From contig JAGNMT010000012.1 in the NCBI GenBank assembly GCA_017991025.1, positions 1 through 20,103 of the forward strand: 20,103 nucleotides of DNA. Direction: 5' to 3'. Each line of letters begins with the position of its first letter. Position 1 is the first letter of the stretch. A model generated the notes under the pieces. That model had not been told where the DNA came from. It saw only the letters and a program-made list of their open reading frames with translations, and did not search any database. The translations under genes were made by a program, and so were the position numbers. Origin of the DNA: Verrucomicrobiales bacterium. GTDB lineage: Bacteria > Verrucomicrobiota > Verrucomicrobiia > Verrucomicrobiales > DEV007. This document shows, piece after piece, positions 12,679 to 20,103 of this stretch.

Positions 12679-13122
12679 ATCGTATTGGCAGATTTAGGCC
12701 GCGTTCGGGCGGTTCAGATAAAATTGGCTTCCGGTTTAACAGAAGAGAAAAACCATCTTCATGAAGTCGAATCGGCCGCCTTCGTCCACCGGGAATCGTC
12801 GCTCGGAGACATCATGTCTGATCAGGCAGGTCGATTCAGTCAGGGACAGATCGCCGGAATGGCGGGAGGCATGTCCTACGGAGAGGAGCACGAACTGGAA
12901 AACGAGATCGAGAAAAATAATATTGCCGTAATAGCCGGTCAGGTTGATCACGTCATCGCCGAAGCCGGTTACCCTCCCAGCATCCTCGCCGCCCCCAAGT
13001 CCATCCTGACGCGTCTCGCTGAGGAACTTTCTGATGAGACGCTGAGTGCGATTCAAGAGACCGTTGCCGCAGACCTAACCAAAGCGTCACTGAAGGATCT
13101 CGAAAAACGATTTCTCCATTGA
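12643..13122 (+). CDS. Host attachment / AtsA-like family protein
   Basis: The protein of up to 159 residues resembles the host-attachment family (related to the baeRF release-factor-like group). An opening strand (FIVLADLGRVRAVQI) is followed by a short acidic middle, and the C-terminal half has NIAVIAGQVDHVIAEAGYPPSILAAPKSILTRLAEELSDE, then ADLTKASLKDLEKRF, the characteristic ending of this family. The name comes from Agrobacterium attachment studies; the biochemical role is not settled. A glycine-rich segment (GQIAGMAGGMSYGEEH) lies between. The start is ambiguous: three in-frame ATGs are made by 12-bp repeats, and the third (12667) gives a family-like N-terminus MRTFIVLADLG. TTTAAGAACC before the first is not a good Shine-Dalgarno sequence. 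It sits between hsp20 and the barrel-type gene, all in one direction. Confidence 0.75.
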   Translation: MRTFMRTFMRTFIVLADLGRVRAVQIKLASGLTEEKNHLHEVESAAFVHRESSLGDIMSDQAGRFSQGQIAGMAGGMSYGEEHELENEIEKNNIAVIAGQVDHVIAEAGYPPSILAAPKSILTRLAEELSDETLSAIQETVAADLTKASLKDLEKRFLH

Positions 13123-13220
13123 GCTCCCCTCCATTTCAAGCCCCCGCATTTCCCGTTGGTAAGCCCCGAGGGAAAGAGGGACAGGAAAAAAATCGCGTGG
13201 TTTATCAACATTCTTAACGG

Positions 13221-14480
13221 GTGAATACGACTGCCCTCATGCAAAGCCTCATGGCCGGATTCTCAGAGAGGACAGGACTCTCCGGGGAATCAGCTATCTC
13301 GCGCCGATACTTATGGACGGATGCTTTTGCGGTCTGTAATTTCATAGAGCTCTATCGTGAGACGGGGGACGCTGAATTCATCCAGAAAGCGCTGACGCTG
13401 GTTGATCAGGTACATCATGTCCTCGGTCGCTTTCGTGATGATGACAGCCGCCATGGATGGATCAGCGGGTTGAGTGAAACGGACGGAGCGGATCACCCCA
13501 CCTGCGGGGGCTTGCGAATCGGCAAGGACCTTGGCGAACGCACGCCGCACGATCCTTTTGATGAACGGTCGGAGTGGGATCGCGACGGACAGTATTTTCA
13601 CTACCTCACAAAGTGGATGCACGCCCTTGACCTCGTCGCGCGGGTTACCGGGGAGCCCCGGTATCATCAATGGGCCGTTGAACTGGCGAAAGCCGCCCAT
13701 GCCGGGTTCTGCTATACGCCGTTTCCCGGCGCGCGCCATAGTCTGCACTGGAAAATAAGTATCGATCTCTCCTATGCACTGGTTCCGTCGATGGGGCATC
13801 ACGATCCGCTCGACGGGTTCATCACCTGTCAGCAGCTCAAGGCCGGCCTCGCGGTGTTTGGCGGAACGGATACCGATTTTGACCTGGAAAATGAAATCGC
13901 TGAATTGGCCGGAATGTGCGCTGATACCTCGTGGAAAACGATGGATGCACTCGGGATCGGCGGACTGCTCACCGACGCCTGTCGTCTCACTCAATTGATT
14001 CTCTTTCACGGTCTGCACGAAACGGAGTTGCTGGACTCGTTGCTGCGCGACGCCGAGAGCAGCCTCGGAGCGTGGGCACGCCTTCGCTCGTTAAACTATC
14101 CGGTTTCGAACCGTCTCGCCTTTCGAGAGCTCGGGCTATCAATCGGATTGTCGGCGATCCTGAAAATGCAGGAACTGACAGGTCAGCATACGCATGCGCT
14201 TTCGTTTCACGGTGGATTGAAGGACACGCTGGCAAGGATCTCTCCATACACCCGGTTGAGAGAAACCATCGAAGAGTTCTGGATCCGGCCGGAAAATCAG
14301 GAAAGCGGAGGGTGGCTCAAACATCGCGAAATCAACACCGTCATGCTCGCGACAAGCCTGGGTCCCGAAGCATTCCTCAAGTTAGATGGTCACCCGGAAA
14401 GCCGGCGCGAGGTCACCTTTTCGCGACCACCGACGGCCCCATGCAGGGCCTCTTTTGAAACTCCTCCAAGCCTACCATGA
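13221..14480 (+). CDS. Hypothetical protein, probable alpha/alpha six-hairpin barrel
   Basis: The 419-residue protein has no signal peptide. Repeating helical segments rich in aromatic and acidic residues (YLWTDAFAVCNFIELYRETGD, WDRDGQYFHYLTKWMHALDLVARVTGEPRYHQWAVELAKAA and others) look like an (alpha/alpha)6 barrel as in six-hairpin glycosidases or cellobiose-epimerase-like enzymes. Conserved-looking patches are WISGLSE, GGLRIGK and SMGHHDPLDGF. No catalytic residues can be assigned with confidence. It overlaps the next gene by ATGA (14477-14480), so the two products are translationally coupled and probably act together. The start was taken as GTG at 13221 (MNTTALMQ); ATG at 13239 is an alternative, and neither has a good Shine-Dalgarno sequence. 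The last 25 residues are low-complexity. I cannot name a substrate. Confidence 0.75.
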   Translation: MNTTALMQSLMAGFSERTGLSGESAISRRYLWTDAFAVCNFIELYRETGDAEFIQKALTLVDQVHHVLGRFRDDDSRHGWISGLSETDGADHPTCGGLRIGKDLGERTPHDPFDERSEWDRDGQYFHYLTKWMHALDLVARVTGEPRYHQWAVELAKAAHAGFCYTPFPGARHSLHWKISIDLSYALVPSMGHHDPLDGFITCQQLKAGLAVFGGTDTDFDLENEIAELAGMCADTSWKTMDALGIGGLLTDACRLTQLILFHGLHETELLDSLLRDAESSLGAWARLRSLNYPVSNRLAFRELGLSIGLSAILKMQELTGQHTHALSFHGGLKDTLARISPYTRLRETIEEFWIRPENQESGGWLKHREINTVMLATSLGPEAFLKLDGHPESRREVTFSRPPTAPCRASFETPPSLP

Positions 14481-16486
14481 AATCCTATATCGATGCCCGT
14501 CTCAAGATGGTGGAGAACCAGATCGCTTCGCGCGGCGTGCGCGATAACGGAGTACTTGAAGCGATGCGCGAAGTGCCCCGCGAGCGGTTCGTTCCTGAAC
14601 GATTGCGCGAGTTCGCCTATGACGATTCCCCCCTGCCGATCGAAGAAGGCCAAACCATTTCCCAGCCGTACATCGTGGCTGTTATGGTCGAGGCGCTGCA
14701 TCTCGACCGTCAGGATCGAGTACTCGAAATAGGAGCGGGATCCGGATATGCCGCGGCCGTCATCAGTCGGATCGCCCGCGAGATCTATACGGTGGAGCGT
14801 CACCCTCTGCTGGCCGAGTTGGCCAGACAGAGGGCCGGTGAACTCGGTTACAAAAACCTGAAGGTGCGCAGCGGGGACGGAACCCTGGGCTGGCCGGAAG
14901 AAGCCCCGTTCGATGCCATCGTGGTTGCTGCGGGCGGGCCGGAGGTGCCGCAGAGTCTTCTCGAACAACTGGCGATTGGCGGGCGCCTCGTGATTCCGGT
15001 CGGCGATGACGTGAAGTATCAGGAGTTGCTGTGCGTTGAGCGGACGGGGGAGCACGCCTATGACCGGCGATCACTCGGACGCGTGCAGTTCGTCCCGCTT
15101 ATTGGAAGCGAAGGATGGGCGCTGGACGGCGCACCCCTGCCGAAGCATCGTGCGAGCATACCGCTCCGGATGGTTCCGGAAAAGAGACAGCGGATCAGTC
15201 GTCTCATCGCCAGGAACTGTGAACCATTTGAAACGATAGACGGGGCGAACCTTGATCCGCTCCTAGAGCGTGTCGGTGACGCCCGCGTCGTCCTGATCGG
15301 AGAAGCAAGCCATGGCACTTCCGAATTCTATCGGATGCGGGCGAGGATCACCCGGGAATTGGTCACGAACCGCGGATTCACCATTGTCGCGATCGAAGGG
15401 GATTATCCCGATGCGAACTTCATCGACCGGGCCATCCGCGGCCGGTCAAGACGGGAGTTGCGGAATCCTCCGTTTTCCCGATTTCCCACCTGGATGTGGC
15501 ACAACAGGGAGATGGAGGAATTCATCACCTGGGCGGCCAACTACAACCGCTCGATCCCCGATCCGGAAACGCAGGTAAGCCTCTGCGGCCTTGATCTATA
15601 CAGTCTCTACAACTCCATCGGAGAAGTCCTCGAGTATCTCGACAAAGTGGATCCCGAAGCTGCGGCCTCGGCCCGGGTTCGCTACGGTTGCTTTTCGCCA
15701 TGGGAGAGCGATCCGGCAACCTACGGCCGGGCGGCGGTGAGCGGACGACTGAAAGACTGCGAGGAGGAAGTGGTGAAAACGCTCTTCAACCTCCTCGAAA
15801 AAAGAGTGAAATACGCCGCAGCCGACGGGGACGAGATGTTTGACGCAGAGCGCAATGCCACCGTCATTCGCGAAGCCGAACGCTACTACCGGGTCATGTA
15901 TTACGGTGATCGCCAGTCGTGGAATCTCCGTGATCGGCACATGTTTGATACGCTGAAAGCGGTGATGGAACATCGCGGAGCGGGGTCTCGCGCCGTTGTC
16001 TGGGCTCACAATTCCCATGTCGGCGACGCGTCCGCGACCGAGATGGGGATGCGGGGCGAACTGAATATCGGCCAGCTCGCCCGTGAGCACTGGGGCCGTT
16101 CCTCGTATCACATCGGATTCGGCACGGACCATGGAACCGTCGCCGCAGCCTCAAACTGGGACGAGCCGGTTCAGTTCAAGAAAGTGCGCCCGTCCCACGA
16201 GGACAGTTACGAGCGGCTGTGCCACGAAACGGAGATTCCGTCCTTCTTTCTCCCCTTGCGGAACCCGCCTGACGCAGATCTCCGCAGAGAGCTTCTCGAA
16301 CCGCATCTCGAACGTGCCATCGGAGTGATCTATCGTCCGGAATCCGAAATGGTGAGCCATTATTTTCAGGCGGCCCTCCCGGTCCAGTTCGACGAATTGA
16401 TCTGGTTCGATGAAACCACGGCGGTGACTCCCATTACAACGTCGAAAAGCCCGGGCGTTCCTGACACCTATCCTTTCGGACTTTGA
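14477..16486 (+). CDS. Fusion of PCMT methyltransferase and erythromycin-esterase-like domain
   Basis: Residues about 1-215 are a cytoplasmic-type L-isoaspartyl methyltransferase: MVENQIASRGVRDNGVLEAMREVPRERFVP, GQTISQPYIVAVM, VLEIGAGSGYAAAV (SAM site, 82-95) and FDAIVVAAGGPEVP. After a short linker, residues about 255-650 form an erythromycin-esterase-like domain (EreA/COG2312 type): VVLIGEASHGTSEFY with E276 and H279, VAIEGDYPDANF with E307, WNLRDRHMFDTL and VVWAHNSHVGDA with H511 and H514. These match residues used for hydrolysis in the Ere family, though most members of this broad clan have no proven antibiotic substrate. The fused form suggests linked repair and hydrolysis chemistry. It overlaps the preceding gene by ATGA. 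It is convergent with dnaE2, 29 bases away. Length is as expected for the fused form. Confidence 0.9.
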   Translation: MKSYIDARLKMVENQIASRGVRDNGVLEAMREVPRERFVPERLREFAYDDSPLPIEEGQTISQPYIVAVMVEALHLDRQDRVLEIGAGSGYAAAVISRIAREIYTVERHPLLAELARQRAGELGYKNLKVRSGDGTLGWPEEAPFDAIVVAAGGPEVPQSLLEQLAIGGRLVIPVGDDVKYQELLCVERTGEHAYDRRSLGRVQFVPLIGSEGWALDGAPLPKHRASIPLRMVPEKRQRISRLIARNCEPFETIDGANLDPLLERVGDARVVLIGEASHGTSEFYRMRARITRELVTNRGFTIVAIEGDYPDANFIDRAIRGRSRRELRNPPFSRFPTWMWHNREMEEFITWAANYNRSIPDPETQVSLCGLDLYSLYNSIGEVLEYLDKVDPEAAASARVRYGCFSPWESDPATYGRAAVSGRLKDCEEEVVKTLFNLLEKRVKYAAADGDEMFDAERNATVIREAERYYRVMYYGDRQSWNLRDRHMFDTLKAVMEHRGAGSRAVVWAHNSHVGDASATEMGMRGELNIGQLAREHWGRSSYHIGFGTDHGTVAAASNWDEPVQFKKVRPSHEDSYERLCHETEIPSFFLPLRNPPDADLRRELLEPHLERAIGVIYRPESEMVSHYFQAALPVQFDELIWFDETTAVTPITTSKSPGVPDTYPFGL

Positions 16487-16515
16487 GTCGATCTGGAGCC
16501 GAAGAAGCTGCCCTC

Positions 16516-19500
16516 TCAATGAAAATCATGCGACGCCGCCGGTGGCAGGCACTCCCCGGCCTGTAGCGCCTCGATGCATTCCGCCATCACATGCGTCGTT
16601 CCGTCGGCCTGCTGGATCGTCCCGGTGATGAGAAGAAAGGGTTCGGTCGTAATCGTGAGCCGATATTTCTCAAAGGTGTTGCCGTAGACAATGGCATTCG
16701 ACAGCCCGGTCTCGTCCTCAAGCGTGATGAAGACAACCCCCTTCGCCGTACCGGGTCGCTGACGGCAGATCACCGCCCCGGCCGTAGAAACCCGGGATCC
16801 ATTGGGAAGGCGGTGCAGGTCCATCGCCGGGAGGATGAAACTTGACAATTTCTCCCTCGCGAGGGCCATGGGGTGTTTCCCGGTCGTTAATCCCATGCCG
16901 GAAAAATCGGCCTGCACCCGCTCGGTGTAGGACATCTCAGGAAGCGGGCACTCCCGTACGATTGCGGCACAATCTCCCCTCGCCACGGCAAACAGGTCCC
17001 CCTGCTCCAAGGCCGGCTCCTCAACCTGCCAGAGCGCCTGACGCCTTGTCGGGGCCAGCCTCACAAGCGCACCGACCGAAGCAAGCTGCCGCATCTGCGA
17101 GCGGTCAAAAGCTGTCCGCTGCCGGAAATCCTCAAGCGAACGAAACGGCTCCCGTTCGCGCTCCCGGCGCATCGTCGTAACCGCCGTTTCCCTGAGTCCG
17201 AGGACATTGATGAGCCCGAGCCGTATGGTGGTGTCATCAATGACCTCACAGCGCCAATCCGACTCGACGACACAGGGGGAAAGAAAGCGAAGGCCGCGCC
17301 GTTTCGCTTCCTGAATGAGCGTGGCCGGAGAGTAAAACCCCATCGGCTGATTGTTGAGAAGCCCGGTATAAAACTCGGCGGCGCGATGCACCTTCAGGTA
17401 GCTGCTCGCGTAGGCGAGGAGTCCGAAACTGATCGCGTGAGATTCGGGGAATCCATAGAGGGCGAAAGACCCTATCACTTTCACCATACTCTCGACAGCT
17501 TCTTCGGAAACGTTCCGCTCGCGAAGTGCATTCCTTAGTTTCACCTCGACTTTCCGCATACGCTCGTGGGAACGATGAAAGCTGAGGGCGCGGCGTAGCT
17601 CCTCGGCTTCGCTTCCAGTGAAGTCGGCCATGACCATTGCCATTTTCAAAACCTGCTCCTGAAACATGGGCACCCCGAGAGTGCGCTCGAGGGTCGGGCG
17701 CAGCTTTTCGTCAATGTAGTCGATAGGCTGAAGCCCTGCGCGGCGCTCGAGATAAGGATGCGCCAGCCCCCCTGCAATCGGTCCCGGCCGCACGATCGCG
17801 ACTTCGATGACGACATCATAAAAACAGCGGGGCTTCATGCGGCGAAGGGTGTGCATCTGCGCCCGGCTCTCGATCTGGAACACGCCTATGGTGTCGGCGG
17901 AGCACATGAGATCGTAGGTCGCGATGTCGTCTTTCGGAATCCGGGCAAGATCGACGGGACGCCCGCGGGCCTCCGAAAGAGCGATCGTATCCTGGAGAAC
18001 CGCCATCATGCCGAGACCTAACAGATCCACCTTGATTATCCCCATGTCAGCGCAATCGTTCTTGTCCCACTGCGCCACGGTACGACCCGGCATGCTCGCA
18101 TTCTCCAGAGGCATGACGGCGTCGAGAGCGCCCTGACAAATGATCATGCCGCCGGAATGCTGACCGAGGTGCCTTGGCAGTCCGTGGATTTGCCCGTAGA
18201 GTGAAGCGAGCGCGGCGGCTCTCGGGTGATCGGCGGTGATGCCTGACTGGGCGACCTGATCCTCGAATGCGAGAGTGTGTTTGTAGTCCCCGCTTGCGTA
18301 AAGATCGGAGAATCGGCTCAGCACTTCCTCGGGAAACTCAAGCACCTTGCCTATCTCGCGCACCGCGCTGCGCCCCCGGTAGGTGATGACATTGGCCGTC
18401 ATTGCCGCGCCGTGTCGGCCGTAGCGCCGATAGACTTCCTGAATGACCTGCTCACGCTGATCACCACTCGGCAGGTCAAGATCGATGTCAGGCCAGGACT
18501 TGCGCCCCTCGCTGAGAAATCGCTCGAAAAGCAGTTTCGCCCCGACGGGATCGACCGGCGTGATGCCGAGACAAAAGCAGACCGCGCTATTCGCGGCACT
18601 CCCCCGCCCCTGCACCATGATCCCGTTTTCGCGACAATAACTAACGAGACTCCACACAATCAGAAAGTATCCGCTGAAACCGAGATGAGTGATAAGGTCG
18701 AGCTCTTTTGTGATCTGCGCTTTTACCGCTGCGGAGGGTTTTCCGTAACGGGTTTTCACCCCGTGCCAGGTCACCTCGGTGAGGTAGCTATCCATCGAAT
18801 GCCCCGACGGAACCTCGTAGCAGGGAAACTCGTAGCCGAGATTTTCGAGGGAAAAGTCTATCTGCTCAGCGAGACGGCAGGTATTGCGGATTGCGCCGGG
18901 GTGATCGCGAAAGAGAAGCGCCATCTCTTTCGACGTTTTTATATGTCGTTCCCCGTTTACTGCCAGCTGACGACCCGCCGCGTCGAGAGTCGTATGATTC
19001 CGCAGGCAGGTGAAGACATCCTGCACCTGCCGGTTTTGCGGTAGCGCATAGGTGACGCCATTTGTCGCGAGCAAAGGCAGCTTGTAGGCAGCGGCGAGAT
19101 CGCACTTGGCGCGAATGAGCGTGTCCTCTCCCCTGATCGCATGCCGCTGCAGTTCAAGGTGGAGATTGCGCTCCGGGACATGACGAATCAAATTTTGCAG
19201 GGCCAACTCCATCCCGCGAACACCATCCCTGCGCCAGGCGGTATCGAGAGGGCCTTCCCCGTCGCCACTCAGGACGGCGATGTCATCGGAGACTTCCCCC
19301 AGTTCGGACCATTCGAGGGAACACTCACCTTTGGCGGATCGCAGTTGCGCGCGGGTGAGGAGACGCGAAACGGCACGATAGGCGTCGCGGTTTTTGATGA
19401 GCACGGGCAGGACGGTACCATCGCTCATCGTTAGTTCCGTTCCAACAATGGCACGGAGTCCGTTTTCTCGCGCCCGCTGATGAAACCTGACCGATCCATA

Positions 19501-19647
19501 AAACCCATCGCGATCACACAGCGCCACGGCCGGAAGATCGCACTGTCCCGCGCGGTCAGCGAGAGTCTCCGGCGCCGAAGCCCCGCGCAGGAAGCTGAAG
19601 GCGCTGCGGGCGTGCAGTTCGTGGTAGTCGGAGGAATCCGGAGTCAT
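16516..19647 (-). CDS. dnaE2: Error-prone DNA polymerase DnaE2 (ImuC)
   Basis: The 1043-residue protein is a C-family polymerase of the DnaE2 type, with an N-terminal PHP domain (YHELHARSAFSFLRGASAPETL), catalytic aspartates D387 and D389 in PDIDLDLPSGD, and D541 in KVDLLGLGMM. The 152-residue spacing from D389 to D541 equals that between the matching residues of E. coli DnaE. A C-terminal OB fold (VVFITLEDETGLSNAIVYGNTFEKYR) is present. It lacks the long C-terminal extension of replicative DnaE1, as expected for DnaE2. With ImuA and ImuB it forms the damage-induced mutasome that copies past lesions. The upstream gene on the same strand ends like ImuB, 62 bases away, so imuB-dnaE2 is an operon, probably under LexA control from a promoter outside the window. 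There is no clear Shine-Dalgarno sequence at the chosen ATG. Confidence 0.95.
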   Translation of the reverse strand: MTPDSSDYHELHARSAFSFLRGASAPETLADRAGQCDLPAVALCDRDGFYGSVRFHQRARENGLRAIVGTELTMSDGTVLPVLIKNRDAYRAVSRLLTRAQLRSAKGECSLEWSELGEVSDDIAVLSGDGEGPLDTAWRRDGVRGMELALQNLIRHVPERNLHLELQRHAIRGEDTLIRAKCDLAAAYKLPLLATNGVTYALPQNRQVQDVFTCLRNHTTLDAAGRQLAVNGERHIKTSKEMALLFRDHPGAIRNTCRLAEQIDFSLENLGYEFPCYEVPSGHSMDSYLTEVTWHGVKTRYGKPSAAVKAQITKELDLITHLGFSGYFLIVWSLVSYCRENGIMVQGRGSAANSAVCFCLGITPVDPVGAKLLFERFLSEGRKSWPDIDLDLPSGDQREQVIQEVYRRYGRHGAAMTANVITYRGRSAVREIGKVLEFPEEVLSRFSDLYASGDYKHTLAFEDQVAQSGITADHPRAAALASLYGQIHGLPRHLGQHSGGMIICQGALDAVMPLENASMPGRTVAQWDKNDCADMGIIKVDLLGLGMMAVLQDTIALSEARGRPVDLARIPKDDIATYDLMCSADTIGVFQIESRAQMHTLRRMKPRCFYDVVIEVAIVRPGPIAGGLAHPYLERRAGLQPIDYIDEKLRPTLERTLGVPMFQEQVLKMAMVMADFTGSEAEELRRALSFHRSHERMRKVEVKLRNALRERNVSEEAVESMVKVIGSFALYGFPESHAISFGLLAYASSYLKVHRAAEFYTGLLNNQPMGFYSPATLIQEAKRRGLRFLSPCVVESDWRCEVIDDTTIRLGLINVLGLRETAVTTMRREREREPFRSLEDFRQRTAFDRSQMRQLASVGALVRLAPTRRQALWQVEEPALEQGDLFAVARGDCAAIVRECPLPEMSYTERVQADFSGMGLTTGKHPMALAREKLSSFILPAMDLHRLPNGSRVSTAGAVICRQRPGTAKGVVFITLEDETGLSNAIVYGNTFEKYRLTITTEPFLLITGTIQQADGTTHVMAECIEALQAGECLPPAASHDFH

Positions 19648-19709
19648 CTTTAAACGACGGTTAGGCTCCGGCCTCCGAAGTTCTCACGAACTTCGCCACG
19701 GGAATCCGC

Positions 19710-20103
19710 TCAATCATAATATCCCTCCAGCATCCAGCCCCTTCCCGTCTCAACGAGTCGGAAGAGGCCGTGATTGAGCAGCTCGACATCCCACTCCTCC
19801 CTCTCCCACTGCTGCCCGCGATGCCACCAGTCGCCACCGCTTTTCCATGGTCCGAAAAAGTTGACGACCACCCCCGAGACACGGGAGGACTCGACCCGTA
19901 GAGGGATACCGTCGCGCACTTGCACGCTGGTGCGGAAGCCGGCCGGGTAGCGTCGCAAAGTTGGACCGGTCACGGGCGGCCCCGATGCCCTCTCGCCACC
20001 ATCCCCCAGTTCGGCAGGCAAAGGCGCTCTCTCAAAAATGCCCGCACGGTGACTGTCAATGCGGCGGGGAGATCCGATACGATCACTGCCCACGATTTTG
20101 CGA
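19710..20103 (-). CDS. imuB: ImuB-like Y-family polymerase homologue, C-terminal end (runs off right edge)
   Basis: The last 131 codons are visible. The order RKIVGSDRIGSPRRIDSHRAGIF, then GPPVTGPTLRRYPAGFRTSVQV, then VVVNFFGPWKSGGDWW and EREEWDVELLNHGLFRLVE with RGWMLEGYYD at the end matches the C-terminal region of ImuB proteins (GxDRxGSP, then the SGxWW box). ImuB is a Y-family-like protein without active-site residues that links DnaE2 to the sliding clamp and RecA-dependent mutagenesis. The catalytic-like domain and the clamp-binding part lie outside the window. The stop at 19710 is 62 bases before the dnaE2 start on the same strand. Context and C-terminal motifs agree, so the call is fairly firm. 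Confidence 0.82.
   Translation of the reverse strand, partial: RKIVGSDRIGSPRRIDSHRAGIFERAPLPAELGDGGERASGPPVTGPTLRRYPAGFRTSVQVRDGIPLRVESSRVSGVVVNFFGPWKSGGDWWHRGQQWEREEWDVELLNHGLFRLVETGRGWMLEGYYD

Noticed and set aside
14477..16486. Macrolide resistance call for the erythromycin-esterase domain
   Set aside because: The domain family is broad and mostly of unknown substrate; fusion to PCMT is not a resistance hallmark.
18277..19044. Plus-strand open frame of 255 residues
   Set aside because: Antisense to dnaE2; no recognisable domain.

Overview
This is a bacterial chromosomal segment, moderately GC-rich, with dense genes on both strands and no RNA genes, CRISPR array, phage genes or intact insertion sequences that I can see. 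The taxon cannot be fixed from the window. Most genes here lack a clear Shine-Dalgarno sequence, and the gene set (dodecin, PocR-like sensor, tandem Usp, ImuB/DnaE2, PCMT-erythromycin esterase fusion) would suit a soil or freshwater Verrucomicrobiota-like or similar Gram-negative bacterium. That placement is a low-confidence inference.

Left part (1-5374). The 5' end of a CheB-type methylesterase gene runs off the left edge on the minus strand. Divergent from it are a dodecin gene, a 94-residue orphan gene, a decayed second dodecin copy (internal deletion plus frameshift, with duplicated 3' flank) and a PAC2-family gene with a coiled-coil tail. Convergent to these is a 497-residue minus-strand protein. 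It reads as a fusion of an archaeo-eukaryotic primase (AEP) catalytic domain with a PriL-like four-cysteine Fe-S domain. I consider it the most interesting gene of the window. It is divergent from an orphan NarL/FixJ response regulator, and the shared intergenic region holds two inverted repeats of the same geometry. A small lipoprotein with KPAEV pentapeptide repeats follows.

Middle part (5375-12642). A long gene-poor leader precedes a triple universal-stress-protein gene. After it come a predicted lipoprotein L-isoaspartyl methyltransferase (PCMT), a convergent saccharopine-dehydrogenase-like oxidoreductase, an L,D-transpeptidase, a PocR-sensor regulator with half of an AraC DNA-binding domain, and an Hsp20 chaperone with a lysine-rich repeat tail. 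Notable noncoding elements are a 39-bp dispersed repeat on both sides of the transpeptidase gene, a perfect 13-bp-arm inverted repeat upstream of the PocR-type gene that overlaps a second hairpin, and a structured stretch with an intrinsic terminator after hsp20.

Right part (12643-20103). A host-attachment-family protein starts with three tandem 12-bp repeats that each carry an ATG. A probable alpha/alpha-barrel protein is translationally coupled to a PCMT-erythromycin-esterase fusion. Convergent to these are dnaE2 (imuC) and the 3' end of imuB, the mutagenic translesion-synthesis cassette.

Functionally the window is biased to stress and damage handling: protein repair (two PCMT domains), chaperone, Usp, flavin storage, translesion synthesis, a primase-like enzyme and cell-wall crosslinking. 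No single pathway joins all of them.
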